64,000 nt of DNA from Thermoleophilia bacterium (GTDB lineage: Bacteria; Actinomycetota; Thermoleophilia; UBA2241). The translations under genes and the position numbers were made by a program. The stretch lies in the NCBI GenBank assembly GCA_041393415.1, contig JAWKKE010000002.1:1-64000 (forward strand), read 5' to 3'. The notes below the pieces were generated by a model. It was not told the DNA's origin. It saw only the letters and a program-made list of their open reading frames with translations, and searched no databases. Of the stretch, positions 16,641-26,681 are shown piece after piece (the first letter of the stretch is position 1; every line of letters starts with the position of its first letter).

Positions 16641-16877
16641 CTACTTCTTCCTTCCGCGCTTCTTGTGCTTCTTGCCGCCCTTCTTGCCGGTGGCGGCAGC
16701 ATCGACACTCCTCCGCTTCTTGCCTAAGGCGATCTTGCGATCCGCCTTGAGATGCTGAAGGCCGTCGTGGCGGCCGTAGGCGTCGATATAGGCTTGAGCC
16801 AGCTCACACTTTTTGCATCCCTTCGTGCAGCAGCCCTTCCACTGCTTGCGGCTGAAGGAGTCGATCAGGTCAGCCAT
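16641..16877 (-). CDS. Small Cys-rich, Lys-tailed protein
   Basis: 78 residues from ATG at 16877, preceded on the minus strand by GGAGG about nine bases upstream. The N-terminal half has four Cys (16, 17, 21, 24) in KGCCTKGCKKC, possibly a metal site. The last 26 residues are almost only K, R, G and H (GKKRR ... KKGGKKHKKRGRKK). I do not recognise a family. It lies directly upstream of ppx in the same orientation, so it is probably in the same mRNA. The basic tail could bind polyphosphate or nucleic acid; that is inference. Confidence 0.75.
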   Translation of the reverse strand: MADLIDSFSRKQWKGCCTKGCKKCELAQAYIDAYGRHDGLQHLKADRKIALGKKRRSVDAAATGKKGGKKHKKRGRKK

Positions 16878-17173
16878 TACTCTGCCTCCGTGGACGATAG
16901 TCTCCGAGAGTCGTGGTCGTCTGCCAAACAACGCACGTCTGCGGTGGCGGCATGCTTCATGTCTGTGGACGCCGTGAGATCTGAGAGCGAGTAGCCGCAG
17001 GGAGCATCCGTGAGCATGCGGTCAACCTCTGGATAGGGGTGAGAGAGAGATCCCTTTCAGTGATGATGACGTCACATTCCTCCGCTGTGGCGAGCGAAAA
17101 CACGAATTCGCGGGGAGTTTGGATGCTGCTTCCATCGCGGGGCGCTTTGTGGCGAAGAGTACCATCACCCAAT
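16878..17173. other. Intergenic region between small ppx-operon gene and acyl-CoA synthetase
   Basis: About 296 bases with no supported gene. It must hold the promoter for the small gene and ppx on the minus strand. A minus-strand frame crossing here shows no ribosome site or known motif. TGACGTCA (about 17070) is an 8-base palindrome that could be chance. Confidence 0.45.
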
Positions 17174-19171
17174 TCATGTACTCCCGCGCTCGTGCGACTG
17201 GAGCAGGCTCTCCACGACGCCGGGGTCCTCGACGCTGGACAAGTCGCCGAGGTCCTCGCCCAGGTAGGCGCGCTTGATGACCCCGCGAACCAGCTTGCCG
17301 GAGCGGGTCTTGGGAAGCGCGCCCACGAAACGGACATCCTCGGGTTTCATGGTCTTGCCCACGGTGTCGACCATGTGCCGCTCGAGCGCTGCTCGCAGCT
17401 CGTCGGAGGGCTCGTATCCTTTGTGGAGGACCGCGAAGAGCACGAGTCCCTCGCCTTTGATCTCGTGCGGCACCCCGATGGCGACGGCTTCGGCGACCGC
17501 GGGATGTGTGATGAGAGCCGATTCGAGTTCGGCCGGGCCAGTGCGTCGCCCGCTGATCTTGATCGTGTCGTCGGCACGACCACGAAGGTACCAGAAGCCG
17601 TCGGCGTCGACGTACGCCCAGTCGCCGTGGTACCAGATGCCAGTGCCGAAGCGCGTGAAGTACGTGTCGATGTAGCGCTCGGCGTCGTTGAGGAACCCCT
17701 TGGTCATCGAGGGCGCCGGGCGCCGACAGACGAGGTAGCCAACTTGTCCGCGAACAGGCTCGCCGTGATCGTCCACGCAGTCGATGGCCATGCCCGGCGA
17801 GGGCCCACGCAGTGTGGTCGCCTTGAGTGTCGCGATTGGCAGAGGGAGGAGAAAGCAGCCCATGATCTCGGTGCCGCCGGAGATGTTGATGATCGGCAGC
17901 CGCGATCTCCCGACATGTTCAAAGAACCACATGTACGATTCCGCATCCCACGGCTCGCCGGTCGAGCCGAGGTACTTGAGTGACGAGAGATCGTAGTCGT
18001 TCACGTACTCCGACCCCTCCTTCATGAGGAGGCGAATCGCTGTCGGTGAGACACCGAGATGAGTGGCGTGAAGCTGGGCGCACACCTCCCAGAGGCGTCC
18101 GGCGTGCGGCCACGTGGGGGCGCCTTCGAACAGCACCACGGTGGCACCGAAGAAGTGCACGCCGACGAGTTCCCAGGGGCCCATCATCCAGCCTATATCG
18201 GTCAGCCAGAAGAAGACGTCGTCCGACTTCACATCGAAGGCGTAGCCGAGCTCCTTTGCCGTTTGGGCGAGTACGCCGCCATGGGTATGCACTGTTCCCT
18301 TTGGTCGGCCGGTCGTGCCGGATGTGAAGATGACGAGGGAGCGTGCCTCGGCATCGAGGCTCTCCGTGGGGCAGACGCTGCTGTGGCCGTCGACGAAGTC
18401 GTGCCACCACACGTCACGTCCGGCGGTCAGTGGAACCTCGATGCCGGCGGCCTCACGGGTGTCGTCGCCGAGACGATCGACGACGACGATCGTCTCGAGA
18501 AGAGGGCAGGAGGCGGCGGCGCGGTCGGCCTCCGGCTTGAGCGCGAAGACCTTGCCGCGCCGCACGGAGCCGTCGGCGGTGAAGAGCATGCGTGCGGCGC
18601 CGTCCTGAAGTCGTGTCGCGACGGCGGCGGCGCCGAATCCCGAGAAGACAGGGATCACGATGAGCCCGACCTTCAGAGCGGCGTAGAAGACCGTGACGAG
18701 CTCGGGCACCATGGGCATGTAGATGCCGATGGCATCACCGCTGCGCAAGCCGGCGGCTTTCATGGCGTTGGCGGCGCAGCAGACGTCGTGATCAAGCTGC
18801 GCATACGTGACCGTGCGTCGCGAACCGCTCTCCGTCACGCATTCGAGGGCGATGTGCTCGCCACGCCCGCCGGCCACGTGCCGGTCGATGCAGTTGCGCA
18901 CGATATTGAGCTTGCCGCCGACAAACCAGCGCGCCCAGGGGAAGCCATCGGATTCATCGAGGATGGTGTCGTACGGCCGATCCCAGGTGACGCCGAGGTC
19001 TTCGAGCGCGGCGTCCCAGAACCATGTGACGTCCGTCGTGGAGCGGGCGATGAGCTCGTCGTAAGTGCCGATTCCGTGTGCGTCCATGAAGCGGCGGATG
19101 TTGCTCTTCTGGAGATACTCGCCGTAGGGTTTCCAGACGATGTGATCGGTACCGTCGGGTGCGTCGTGCAT
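17174..19171 (-). CDS. AMP-dependent acyl-CoA synthetase (Acs-like)
   Basis: 665 residues, close to acetyl-CoA synthetase length, with AAGGGAG upstream of the ATG. An ACAS N-terminal region (FWDAALEDLGVTW) precedes the adenylation core with IFTSGTTGRPKG (about residue 282), GSTGEPWD, YHGDWA and RGRADDTIKISG. The catalytic Lys is in PKTRSGKLVRG near 627. It activates a short carboxylic acid to acyl-CoA via an acyl-adenylate. Acetate, propionate or acetoacetate are possible; the sequence alone does not decide. It is transcribed alone, divergent from mtnP. Confidence 0.88.
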   Translation of the reverse strand: MHDAPDGTDHIVWKPYGEYLQKSNIRRFMDAHGIGTYDELIARSTTDVTWFWDAALEDLGVTWDRPYDTILDESDGFPWARWFVGGKLNIVRNCIDRHVAGGRGEHIALECVTESGSRRTVTYAQLDHDVCCAANAMKAAGLRSGDAIGIYMPMVPELVTVFYAALKVGLIVIPVFSGFGAAAVATRLQDGAARMLFTADGSVRRGKVFALKPEADRAAASCPLLETIVVVDRLGDDTREAAGIEVPLTAGRDVWWHDFVDGHSSVCPTESLDAEARSLVIFTSGTTGRPKGTVHTHGGVLAQTAKELGYAFDVKSDDVFFWLTDIGWMMGPWELVGVHFFGATVVLFEGAPTWPHAGRLWEVCAQLHATHLGVSPTAIRLLMKEGSEYVNDYDLSSLKYLGSTGEPWDAESYMWFFEHVGRSRLPIINISGGTEIMGCFLLPLPIATLKATTLRGPSPGMAIDCVDDHGEPVRGQVGYLVCRRPAPSMTKGFLNDAERYIDTYFTRFGTGIWYHGDWAYVDADGFWYLRGRADDTIKISGRRTGPAELESALITHPAVAEAVAIGVPHEIKGEGLVLFAVLHKGYEPSDELRAALERHMVDTVGKTMKPEDVRFVGALPKTRSGKLVRGVIKRAYLGEDLGDLSSVEDPGVVESLLQSHERGST

Positions 19172-19251
19172 GGGTACTCCCTTGATACGTGCGCTTCTTT
19201 GTTCGACACGTGCGGGGATTGTAGTGGAAGATTCATCCCACGCGCGAGAGT

Positions 19252-19279
19252 TTGTCTCCCGCCGTCCTGGCTGTATACT
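19252..19279 (+). promoter_or_regulatory. Sigma-70-like promoter of mtnP
   Basis: TTGTCT (19252-19257) and TATACT (19274-19279) are separated by 16 bases, 35 bases upstream of the mtnP ATG. This is one of the better consensus matches in the window. Confidence 0.6.
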
Positions 19280-19314
19280 TCCGGCTTCCTACGGCACCAG
19301 GGGGGAAGCCGGCG

Positions 19315-20178
19315 ATGGACGCAGACTTGGCTCAGATTGGGGTCATCGGAGGATCCGGGTTCTATGAACTCCTCGATGACGCACGTGAGGTTGCCGTCGA
19401 TACACCCTTCGGCTCCCCCAGCGACAGCTACTTCCTCGGCCACATCGCCGGTGTGCCTGTTGCCTTTCTCCCGCGTCACGGTCGCGGGCACCGCGTTGCT
19501 CCCAACGAGGTCAACTACCGCGCCAACATCTGGGGCATGAAGGCGCTGGGAGTCCGCTCGATTCTCTCCGCGAGTGCCGTCGGCAGCCTGCGAGAGACCA
19601 TAGAGCCGCTCGATGTCGTGGTTCCCGACCAGCTCTTCGACCGCACAAAGGCGCGACCAAGTACCTTCTTCGGTGATGGCGTCGTTGTCCACGTTGGTTT
19701 CGCCGATCCCTTCTGTCCTTACGTTAGTGATGCGATTATTGCCGCCGGCGATGAGTTGGATAGCACGATCCATCGCGGAGGCACCTACGTCTGCATCGAG
19801 GGTCCTCAGTTCTCAACGCGTGCGGAGTCGCGTGTGTACAGGCAGCTGGGGTTCGATGTCGTCGGAATGACGAACCTTCAGGAGGCGAAGCTCGCGCGCG
19901 AAGCCGAGATCTGCTACGCGACCATGGCCCTCGTTACCGACTACGATGTATGGTACGAGGGTGAGGAAGACGTAACCCTCGCACAGGTGCTCGCTAACGT
20001 GCGCCGCAACGTGGAGACGGCGCAGGCGATCGTCAGGGGTGCAGTCGCGAGACTCGACAGCGAACGAGACTGTGCCTGTCGCCACGCTGTCGCGCAGGCG
20101 ATCACGACGCCGGCCGAACTTATACCGCCGGCGACAAAAGAGAAGCTCGACTTGCTACTCGGCAAGTATCTGCGCTGA
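19315..20178 (+). CDS. mtnP: S-methyl-5'-thioadenosine phosphorylase
   Basis: 287 residues from ATG 19315, chosen for GGGGGGAAG upstream and a promoter before it. The nucleoside-phosphorylase-2 motifs are present: GVIGGSGFYEL, PRHGRGHR, SASAVGSLRE, IEGPQFSTRAE, and NLQEAKLAREAEICYA with the TDYDVW aspartate that contacts the base. The enzyme converts methylthioadenosine and phosphate to adenine and methylthioribose-1-phosphate for methionine salvage. Some family members prefer inosine, but LAREAEICYA and TDYDVW favour MTAP. No other salvage gene is near. Confidence 0.92.
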   Translation: MDADLAQIGVIGGSGFYELLDDAREVAVDTPFGSPSDSYFLGHIAGVPVAFLPRHGRGHRVAPNEVNYRANIWGMKALGVRSILSASAVGSLRETIEPLDVVVPDQLFDRTKARPSTFFGDGVVVHVGFADPFCPYVSDAIIAAGDELDSTIHRGGTYVCIEGPQFSTRAESRVYRQLGFDVVGMTNLQEAKLAREAEICYATMALVTDYDVWYEGEEDVTLAQVLANVRRNVETAQAIVRGAVARLDSERDCACRHAVAQAITTPAELIPPATKEKLDLLLGKYLR

Positions 20179-20233
20179 CGCCGCCCAGAGGCGGCGTCAG
20201 CGACGTCAGTATAGGGACGCCGTCACGGCGTCC
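20176..20233 (+). terminator. Two hairpins between mtnP and hppA
   Basis: TGACGCCGC (20176-20184, starting on the mtnP stop codon) pairs with GCGGCGTCA (20191-20199). A second hairpin GGACGCCG (20215-20222) pairs with CGGCGTCC (20226-20233) around TCA. The first probably ends or protects the mtnP mRNA. The second may lie in the hppA leader. Neither has a T-run. Confidence 0.5.
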
Positions 20234-20301
20234 GACACACGAGGATGGTCTGCGGGAAGCAGGTTGACGCAGACCGAGTGGGGTCAGAAAGGAGTCGTGG
20301 A

Positions 20302-22461
<2,160 letters not shown>

Positions 22462-22671
22462 CGGGCTTCAATCTGCGTGTGGTAGAGGACCGCGGCGGGA
22501 GTGCACAACGGACTCTCGCCGCGGTCCTTGTTCTTGGACTAGGATGGTGGCAGTTGTCGGCCGGCAGGCAAGTCCGTTGAGTGTCGCGCACGATGGTTGT
22601 CGCAGAGATGCCGCGGTGGTACCGTGGCGGCTTCGCGTGCTTTCATCGCGTGGGGGAAGGCGGAGAAGAAG
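22462..22671. other. Intergenic region after hppA
   Basis: About 210 bases holding the hppA terminator (listed separately) and the upstream region of the small membrane gene. No other gene is supported. GTGTCGCGCACGATGG and similar open stretches have no ribosome site. Confidence 0.45.
22486..22528 (+). terminator. Rho-independent terminator of hppA
   Basis: AGGACCGCGGCG (22486-22497) pairs with CGCCGCGGTCCT (22517-22528), extended inward by five more pairs including one G-U, to a 17-bp stem with a nine-base loop. The 3' side continues TGTTCTT, mildly T-rich. It lies 25 bases after the hppA stop. Confidence 0.75.
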
Positions 22672-22833
22672 ATGCTCACGGCGAAACGGGTGCTCGTCTT
22701 CGCGTTGGGTGTTCTTGGTCTCGCGTTGATCGCCAAAGGAGCGTGGGGTGGGGTCTGGCCGCTGTCGTATCAGCTGCTTGGGGGAGTGTTGCTCATTGTC
22801 TACGCCGTCGTGCGCTGGCGGACTCTCGGCTAG
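22672..22833 (+). CDS. Small two-helix membrane protein
   Basis: 53 residues from ATG 22672, starting MLTAKRVLVFALGVLGLALI. Two hydrophobic segments (about 7-23 and 31-47) are joined by a short loop, and the tail is basic. GGGGGAAGG and GGAGAAG lie upstream. An in-frame start 75 bases earlier would add unlikely sequence. It ends 13 bases before the APC transporter, suggesting one operon. Function unknown; it may be a small transporter subunit, which is inference from context. Confidence 0.6.
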   Translation: MLTAKRVLVFALGVLGLALIAKGAWGGVWPLSYQLLGGVLLIVYAVVRWRTLG

Positions 22834-22846
22834 CCTGAGGTAGGCA

Positions 22847-25033
22847 ATGGCACGCCGCAAGCATCGCGAGGGCGAGGAGCTGCATCGGGTACTGGGCGTT
22901 CCCGCGCTCTTCAGTACCGCCTACGGGAACGTCGGTTCATCCATCTACTACGCGCTCGGCGTCGTCGCGGCCTCGGCCATGGGCGCGACGCCGATCGTCT
23001 TCGTCCTCACGGGCATGCTCTTCATCACCATCGCCTGGAGCTATGCAGAGGCGACGGCCGCCCTACCGGAGGCGGGGGGGTCTGCCAGCTTTGCGCGGCG
23101 CGCCTTCAACGAACTCGTGAGTTTTGGCATCGGCTGGGGCCAGATGCTGGTCTACACGGCGACGGTCGCCATTTCGGCGTTGTTCGTCCCGCAATACCTG
23201 GGGGTGTTCTGGCCGATCCTCGGGCAATGGCCCTACAACGCCATTGGCGGCATCGTCACGGCCATCGCGCTCGTGATCATCAACGTGATCGGCCTCAAAG
23301 AGGCCGCGCGCATCAACACCCTCCTGGCGATCCTCGATCTCGCTACTCAGGTCTTGATCATGGTGATTGCCCTCATCTTGCTGCTCGAACCCAACATTCT
23401 CATCGAGCAGATCCAGTGGGGCATTGCTCCGACGTGGAAGGACTTCCTCTACGGTCTCGCCATCGGCACCGTTGCGTACACGGGCATCGAGACCGTGTCA
23501 AACATGGCGGAGGAGGCGACCAATCCGGGCCGGGATGTGCCGCGCGCGATCAACATGGTGATCGTGGTCGTGTTGCTCGTGTACATCGGCATGCCGCTGG
23601 CCGGACTCTCCGCCATGCCGGTGCGCTCGAACGATGTTCCGCTCGATCCTCAGAAGCCGGGCTGGACGTTGCCTGTTGAAGTCGAGCCCGGCGAACCGGA
23701 GGGAACGTACCATCTCAAGGGCGATCCTGAGGCGGTCGTGTACGTGCCCGTGGTGGAACTGGACGAGAACACGGCCGTCATCCCCGCCCAACAGCCACCG
23801 GAAAGCGCCTTCGTGGACGTCGGTGGATATCAGGTGGCCCGACTCTATGGCACGCAACTCGGGAGCAACTACGCGGGTGACCCGGTGCTCGGTATGGTCC
23901 GCTTCCTGCCGGAGAGCATCGGATGGGTCAAGAATGTCTTGGCGATCTGGGTCGGTATTCTCGCCGCTACCATCCTGGTCATCGCCACGAATGCGGGCCT
24001 TATTGGGGTCTCGCGGCTCACGTATTCATTCGGTCTTCATCACCAGATGCCCCCGGCTCTGGGGAGGCTGCACGCGCGGCGCATGACGCCGTATGTGTCG
24101 ATCATCCTGTTCGGGCTCGTGGCGTGTGTGCTCATCTTCCCGGGGCGCATCAACCTCCTCGTCGATCTGTACGTCTTTGGCTCCATGATTTCGTTTACCG
24201 CCGCGCACGTATCGGTCATCGTGTTGCGCATCAAGGAGCCGAACCTTCCCAGACCGTGGCGAATTCCGTTCAACGTACGGATTCGCGGGTACCTCTTGCC
24301 GGTCACGTCCATAGTCGGCGGTATCGGCACATTCGCCGTCTGGATCGTGATCGTGTGGTTCCAGGACTACAGCCGTCTCATCGGCTTCGCCTGGATCATC
24401 GTCGGGCTCATCGTCTACGTCGTCTATCGACGCTCGAAGGGCTATTCGCTGACGCGCTCGGTGGCCAAGGTGGTGATGCCCGAGTCCATGCAGGAGGACG
24501 TCGACTACAACCAGATCCTCGTTCCGGTGGTGGGCACACGTGTCAGCGACATGATGATGGTCCTCGCCTGTCAGTTGGCGAAGGAGAAGAAGTCGTCCAT
24601 CGATGGCGTCTACGTGATCGAGGTGCCTCTCAATCTGCCGCTGGACGCCAGGTTGACGCAGGAGCGCGCCAAGGCCGAGCGCATCATGAATGCGGCGGCA
24701 CTTATCGCGTCGCAGTTCAAGATTACCTTCCGGCCGCACATCGTCGCCGCGCGCCAGGCGGGTCGCGCGATTGTCGATCAGGCAGTCGAGCTTCGTTCTG
24801 AGGTCATCATTCTCGGTATGGCGCGCAAGCGGCGTATCGCCGATCGCATCTTCGGACGAACGATCGACTATGTGCTCGATCATGCACCATGCGAAGTTCT
24901 CCTCAATATGGTGCCGACGAGCTATCCCATGGAAGGATCAGGCGTGGCGCAAGCGGCACAGAAGAGCGCCCCCCAGATCGCCGCCAAAGACACTCCTCCC
25001 GCCACGGGACCCCAGCCATCAAGTGAGAGGTGA
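22847..25033 (+). CDS. APC-superfamily permease with C-terminal universal stress domain
   Basis: 728 residues. The N-terminal part has about 12 membrane helices with the APC signatures GNVGSSIYYALG and, in helix 6, YTGIETVSNMAEEA. A hydrophilic stretch of about 100 residues (254-360) interrupts the bundle between helices 7 and 8. After helix 12 (about 530), residues 555-690 form a UspA-like domain (QILVPVVGTRVSD ... GMARKRR). Substrate could be an amino acid or K+ (compare KimA); the two RCK/TrkA genes that follow within four bases favour regulation by nucleotide or ion, but this is inference. Confidence 0.88.
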   Translation: MARRKHREGEELHRVLGVPALFSTAYGNVGSSIYYALGVVAASAMGATPIVFVLTGMLFITIAWSYAEATAALPEAGGSASFARRAFNELVSFGIGWGQMLVYTATVAISALFVPQYLGVFWPILGQWPYNAIGGIVTAIALVIINVIGLKEAARINTLLAILDLATQVLIMVIALILLLEPNILIEQIQWGIAPTWKDFLYGLAIGTVAYTGIETVSNMAEEATNPGRDVPRAINMVIVVVLLVYIGMPLAGLSAMPVRSNDVPLDPQKPGWTLPVEVEPGEPEGTYHLKGDPEAVVYVPVVELDENTAVIPAQQPPESAFVDVGGYQVARLYGTQLGSNYAGDPVLGMVRFLPESIGWVKNVLAIWVGILAATILVIATNAGLIGVSRLTYSFGLHHQMPPALGRLHARRMTPYVSIILFGLVACVLIFPGRINLLVDLYVFGSMISFTAAHVSVIVLRIKEPNLPRPWRIPFNVRIRGYLLPVTSIVGGIGTFAVWIVIVWFQDYSRLIGFAWIIVGLIVYVVYRRSKGYSLTRSVAKVVMPESMQEDVDYNQILVPVVGTRVSDMMMVLACQLAKEKKSSIDGVYVIEVPLNLPLDARLTQERAKAERIMNAAALIASQFKITFRPHIVAARQAGRAIVDQAVELRSEVIILGMARKRRIADRIFGRTIDYVLDHAPCEVLLNMVPTSYPMEGSGVAQAAQKSAPQIAAKDTPPATGPQPSSER

Positions 25034-25036
25034 TCG

Positions 25037-25483
25037 ATGCAGCATGTGGTGATCGCAGGTTGCGGCAGAGTCGGCTCCGGGCTCGCGCGAGACATCGCCC
25101 ACGAAGGCTTCGACGTCTGCGTCATCGACGAGAATCCGGACGCCTTCTACCTGCTGGGCGAGAACTTCCATGGTGACATGGTGCACGGGCCGGCGCTCGA
25201 GTGGGACGTGTTGCGCAAGGCGCGCCTCAAGGACGCGGCGGCCTTCGTTGCGTGCACAGACGGCGACAACACGAATCTCGTCGTTGCGCAGATCGCGCAG
25301 AGAAAGTATGGCATCAAGTGTGTTGTTGCGCGGGTCTTCGACCCGCTGCGCGCAGAGTTGTTCGCCAAGCAGGGGATTCGCACCGTATGCCCGACGCGTG
25401 AGTTACGCGCAACGCTGTTCGACGCGGTGCGTGCCTGCCGTGTGCCGACGGCGACGGCCGAATCGGCCGCTGAGGAGGGCTGA
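25037..25483 (+). CDS. TrkA-N (RCK) domain protein, short
   Basis: 148 residues comprising a single NAD-binding RCK domain: VVIAGCGRVGSGLARDI, then the acidic end of strand 2 (VIDENP) and CTDGDNTNLVVAQIA. It lacks the RCK-C domain. RCK domains gate K+ transporters after nucleotide or ion binding. It follows the APC-USP transporter by three bases and precedes a full-length TrkA protein by three, so the three are one operon and the two RCK proteins may form a hetero-oligomer at the transporter. No TrkH/KtrB channel subunit is near. Confidence 0.9.
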   Translation: MQHVVIAGCGRVGSGLARDIAHEGFDVCVIDENPDAFYLLGENFHGDMVHGPALEWDVLRKARLKDAAAFVACTDGDNTNLVVAQIAQRKYGIKCVVARVFDPLRAELFAKQGIRTVCPTRELRATLFDAVRACRVPTATAESAAEEG

Positions 25484-25486
25484 AGC

Positions 25487-26203
25487 ATGTTCGTGCTCAT
25501 CGTCGGCGGCGGCAAAGTCGGCTTCAATACAGCCCGTCAGCTTATGCAGATGGGGCATGAGATCGTGCTCGTGGAACAGCGGTCGGTGCGCTACAAGACG
25601 ATCGCGGAGACCATGGGCGAGGAGTACCTCATCTTCGGCGACGGCACGGAGATATGGGTGCTCGAGCGTGCCGGTGTCGGTCGTGCAGACATGGTCGTGG
25701 CGGTCACCGGGGATGACGAAGACAACATCATCATCTCGCAGATCGCCGACCAGAAGTACGGTGTTCCGAAGGTCGTGGCGCGCGTCAACAACCCGTACAA
25801 TCAGCCGACCTTCGATCTCCTTGGAATAGAGAACACAGTGAGCGCGACGACCGGCATGCTGAACATGATCATGCACGAGTTGCCGACACATAAGTTCGTG
25901 CACCTGTTGTCGCTCCGCCACGAGAAACTCGAGTTGGTGGAACTGGAGATCGGCGAATCGTCACCGTTTGCCAACACCCTTGTACAGGATATAGATCTGC
26001 CCGAAGGTGTGCTTCTGGTTGCGATCCTCCGTGACGGCCATGCACTGGTTGCGAGAGGGCACACCGAGATACTGCCTGGAGACTATGTCATCTGTCTCTT
26101 GCCGCCAGATCAAGAGAAGGCGCTGCTGATGGTCTTCTTGCCAGATGCAGAGGCGGCGAGGCTGCAGGTCGAGTCCGAGCTCGATATCTCGGAGGAGAAC
26201 TGA
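25487..26203 (+). CDS. TrkA-type protein with RCK-N and RCK-C domains
   Basis: 238 residues: RCK-N at about 1-125 (LIVGGGKVGFNTARQL, AVTGDDEDNIIISQIA) and RCK-C at about 145-215 (ELEIGESSPFANTL, ILPGDYVICLLP). It is the usual size of a KtrA/TrkA regulatory subunit. It is likely cytoplasmic and membrane-associated, binding NAD(H) or ATP/ADP. Its partner in this operon appears to be the APC-USP permease and not a Trk channel. Confidence 0.92.
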   Translation: MFVLIVGGGKVGFNTARQLMQMGHEIVLVEQRSVRYKTIAETMGEEYLIFGDGTEIWVLERAGVGRADMVVAVTGDDEDNIIISQIADQKYGVPKVVARVNNPYNQPTFDLLGIENTVSATTGMLNMIMHELPTHKFVHLLSLRHEKLELVELEIGESSPFANTLVQDIDLPEGVLLVAILRDGHALVARGHTEILPGDYVICLLPPDQEKALLMVFLPDAEAARLQVESELDISEEN

Positions 26204-26214
26204 GGTCAGGTTGA

Positions 26215-26265
26215 CCCTCGGGAGCCCAAGCCGATAGCATGGGCGACGCTTCAGAGGCCCGAGGG
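26215..26265 (+). terminator. Inverted repeats before tRNA-Phe
   Basis: CCCTCGGG (26215-26222) is complementary to CCCGAGGG (26258-26265), and a shorter hairpin GAGGCCC/GGGCCTC occupies 26254-26269. Either may end the transporter operon, 12 bases after its last stop. The two structures are mutually exclusive. Weak evidence. Confidence 0.35.
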
Positions 26266-26273
26266 CCTCATGT

Positions 26274-26349
26274 GGCGAGGTAGCTCAGTTGGTAGAGCAC
26301 GCGACTGAAAATCGCGGTGTCGACGGTTCAATTCCGCCCCTCGCCACCA
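26274..26349 (+). tRNA. tRNA-Phe (anticodon GAA)
   Basis: The cloverleaf begins GGCGAGGTAGCTCAG. The anticodon stem CGCGA/TCGCG encloses CTGAAAA (GAA), the T-loop is GTTCAATTC, and CCA is encoded at 26347-26349. Confidence 0.95.
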
Positions 26350-26359
26350 TATTCACGTC

Positions 26360-26671
26360 TCAGCTGGCGAAGACGTTCGCGCCAACCAGGTCGCTTACGC
26401 GCAGCATATCGAAGACGCCCCGCACGGCCGGTGAGAGGTTTCGCGCTGCGATCGGAGTCCCTTGGCCGACCATGTCCAGGCAGAGGCGAACGAAGATGCC
26501 CGTGCCTGACGAGTCGATGAAGTCCACGTGGCTGAAGTCGAGAACCACCATCTCTGCCCCTTGGGCTGCCTCGGCGACAGCGGCACGGAGCGTGTCGGCG
26601 CAGTCGAGGTCCATTTCGCCGGCGAGGTAGATCGTCGGCGCCGGACCTGGGGCGATGGTTGTCTGAAGCAT
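26360..26671 (-). CDS. STAS-domain anti-sigma-factor antagonist
   Basis: 103 residues, one STAS domain. DFIDSSGTGIFVRL carries the Ser that kinase partners phosphorylate (as in SpoIIAA/RsbV). AGAGGG lies upstream of the ATG on the minus strand. It is 10 bases after the ATPase gene and two genes after a SpoIIE phosphatase, giving a complete partner-switching set: the dephosphorylated STAS protein would bind the ATPase and free its target. No sigma factor gene is present, so the output is unknown. Confidence 0.92.
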   Translation of the reverse strand: MLQTTIAPGPAPTIYLAGEMDLDCADTLRAAVAEAAQGAEMVVLDFSHVDFIDSSGTGIFVRLCLDMVGQGTPIAARNLSPAVRGVFDMLRVSDLVGANVFAS

Positions 26672-26681
26672 GCTTGCCCTC

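Noticed and set aside
17066..17075. TGACGTCA palindrome as an operator
   Set aside because: An 8-base palindrome is expected by chance in 64 kb and there is no second copy nearby.
16957..17337. Minus-strand frame overlapping the acyl-CoA synthetase end
   Set aside because: No ribosome site or motif; the overlapping part is a shadow.
18059..19540. Plus-strand open frame of about 493 codons across the acyl-CoA synthetase and mtnP start
   Set aside because: Shadow of the acyl-CoA synthetase on the opposite strand; no domain or ribosome site.
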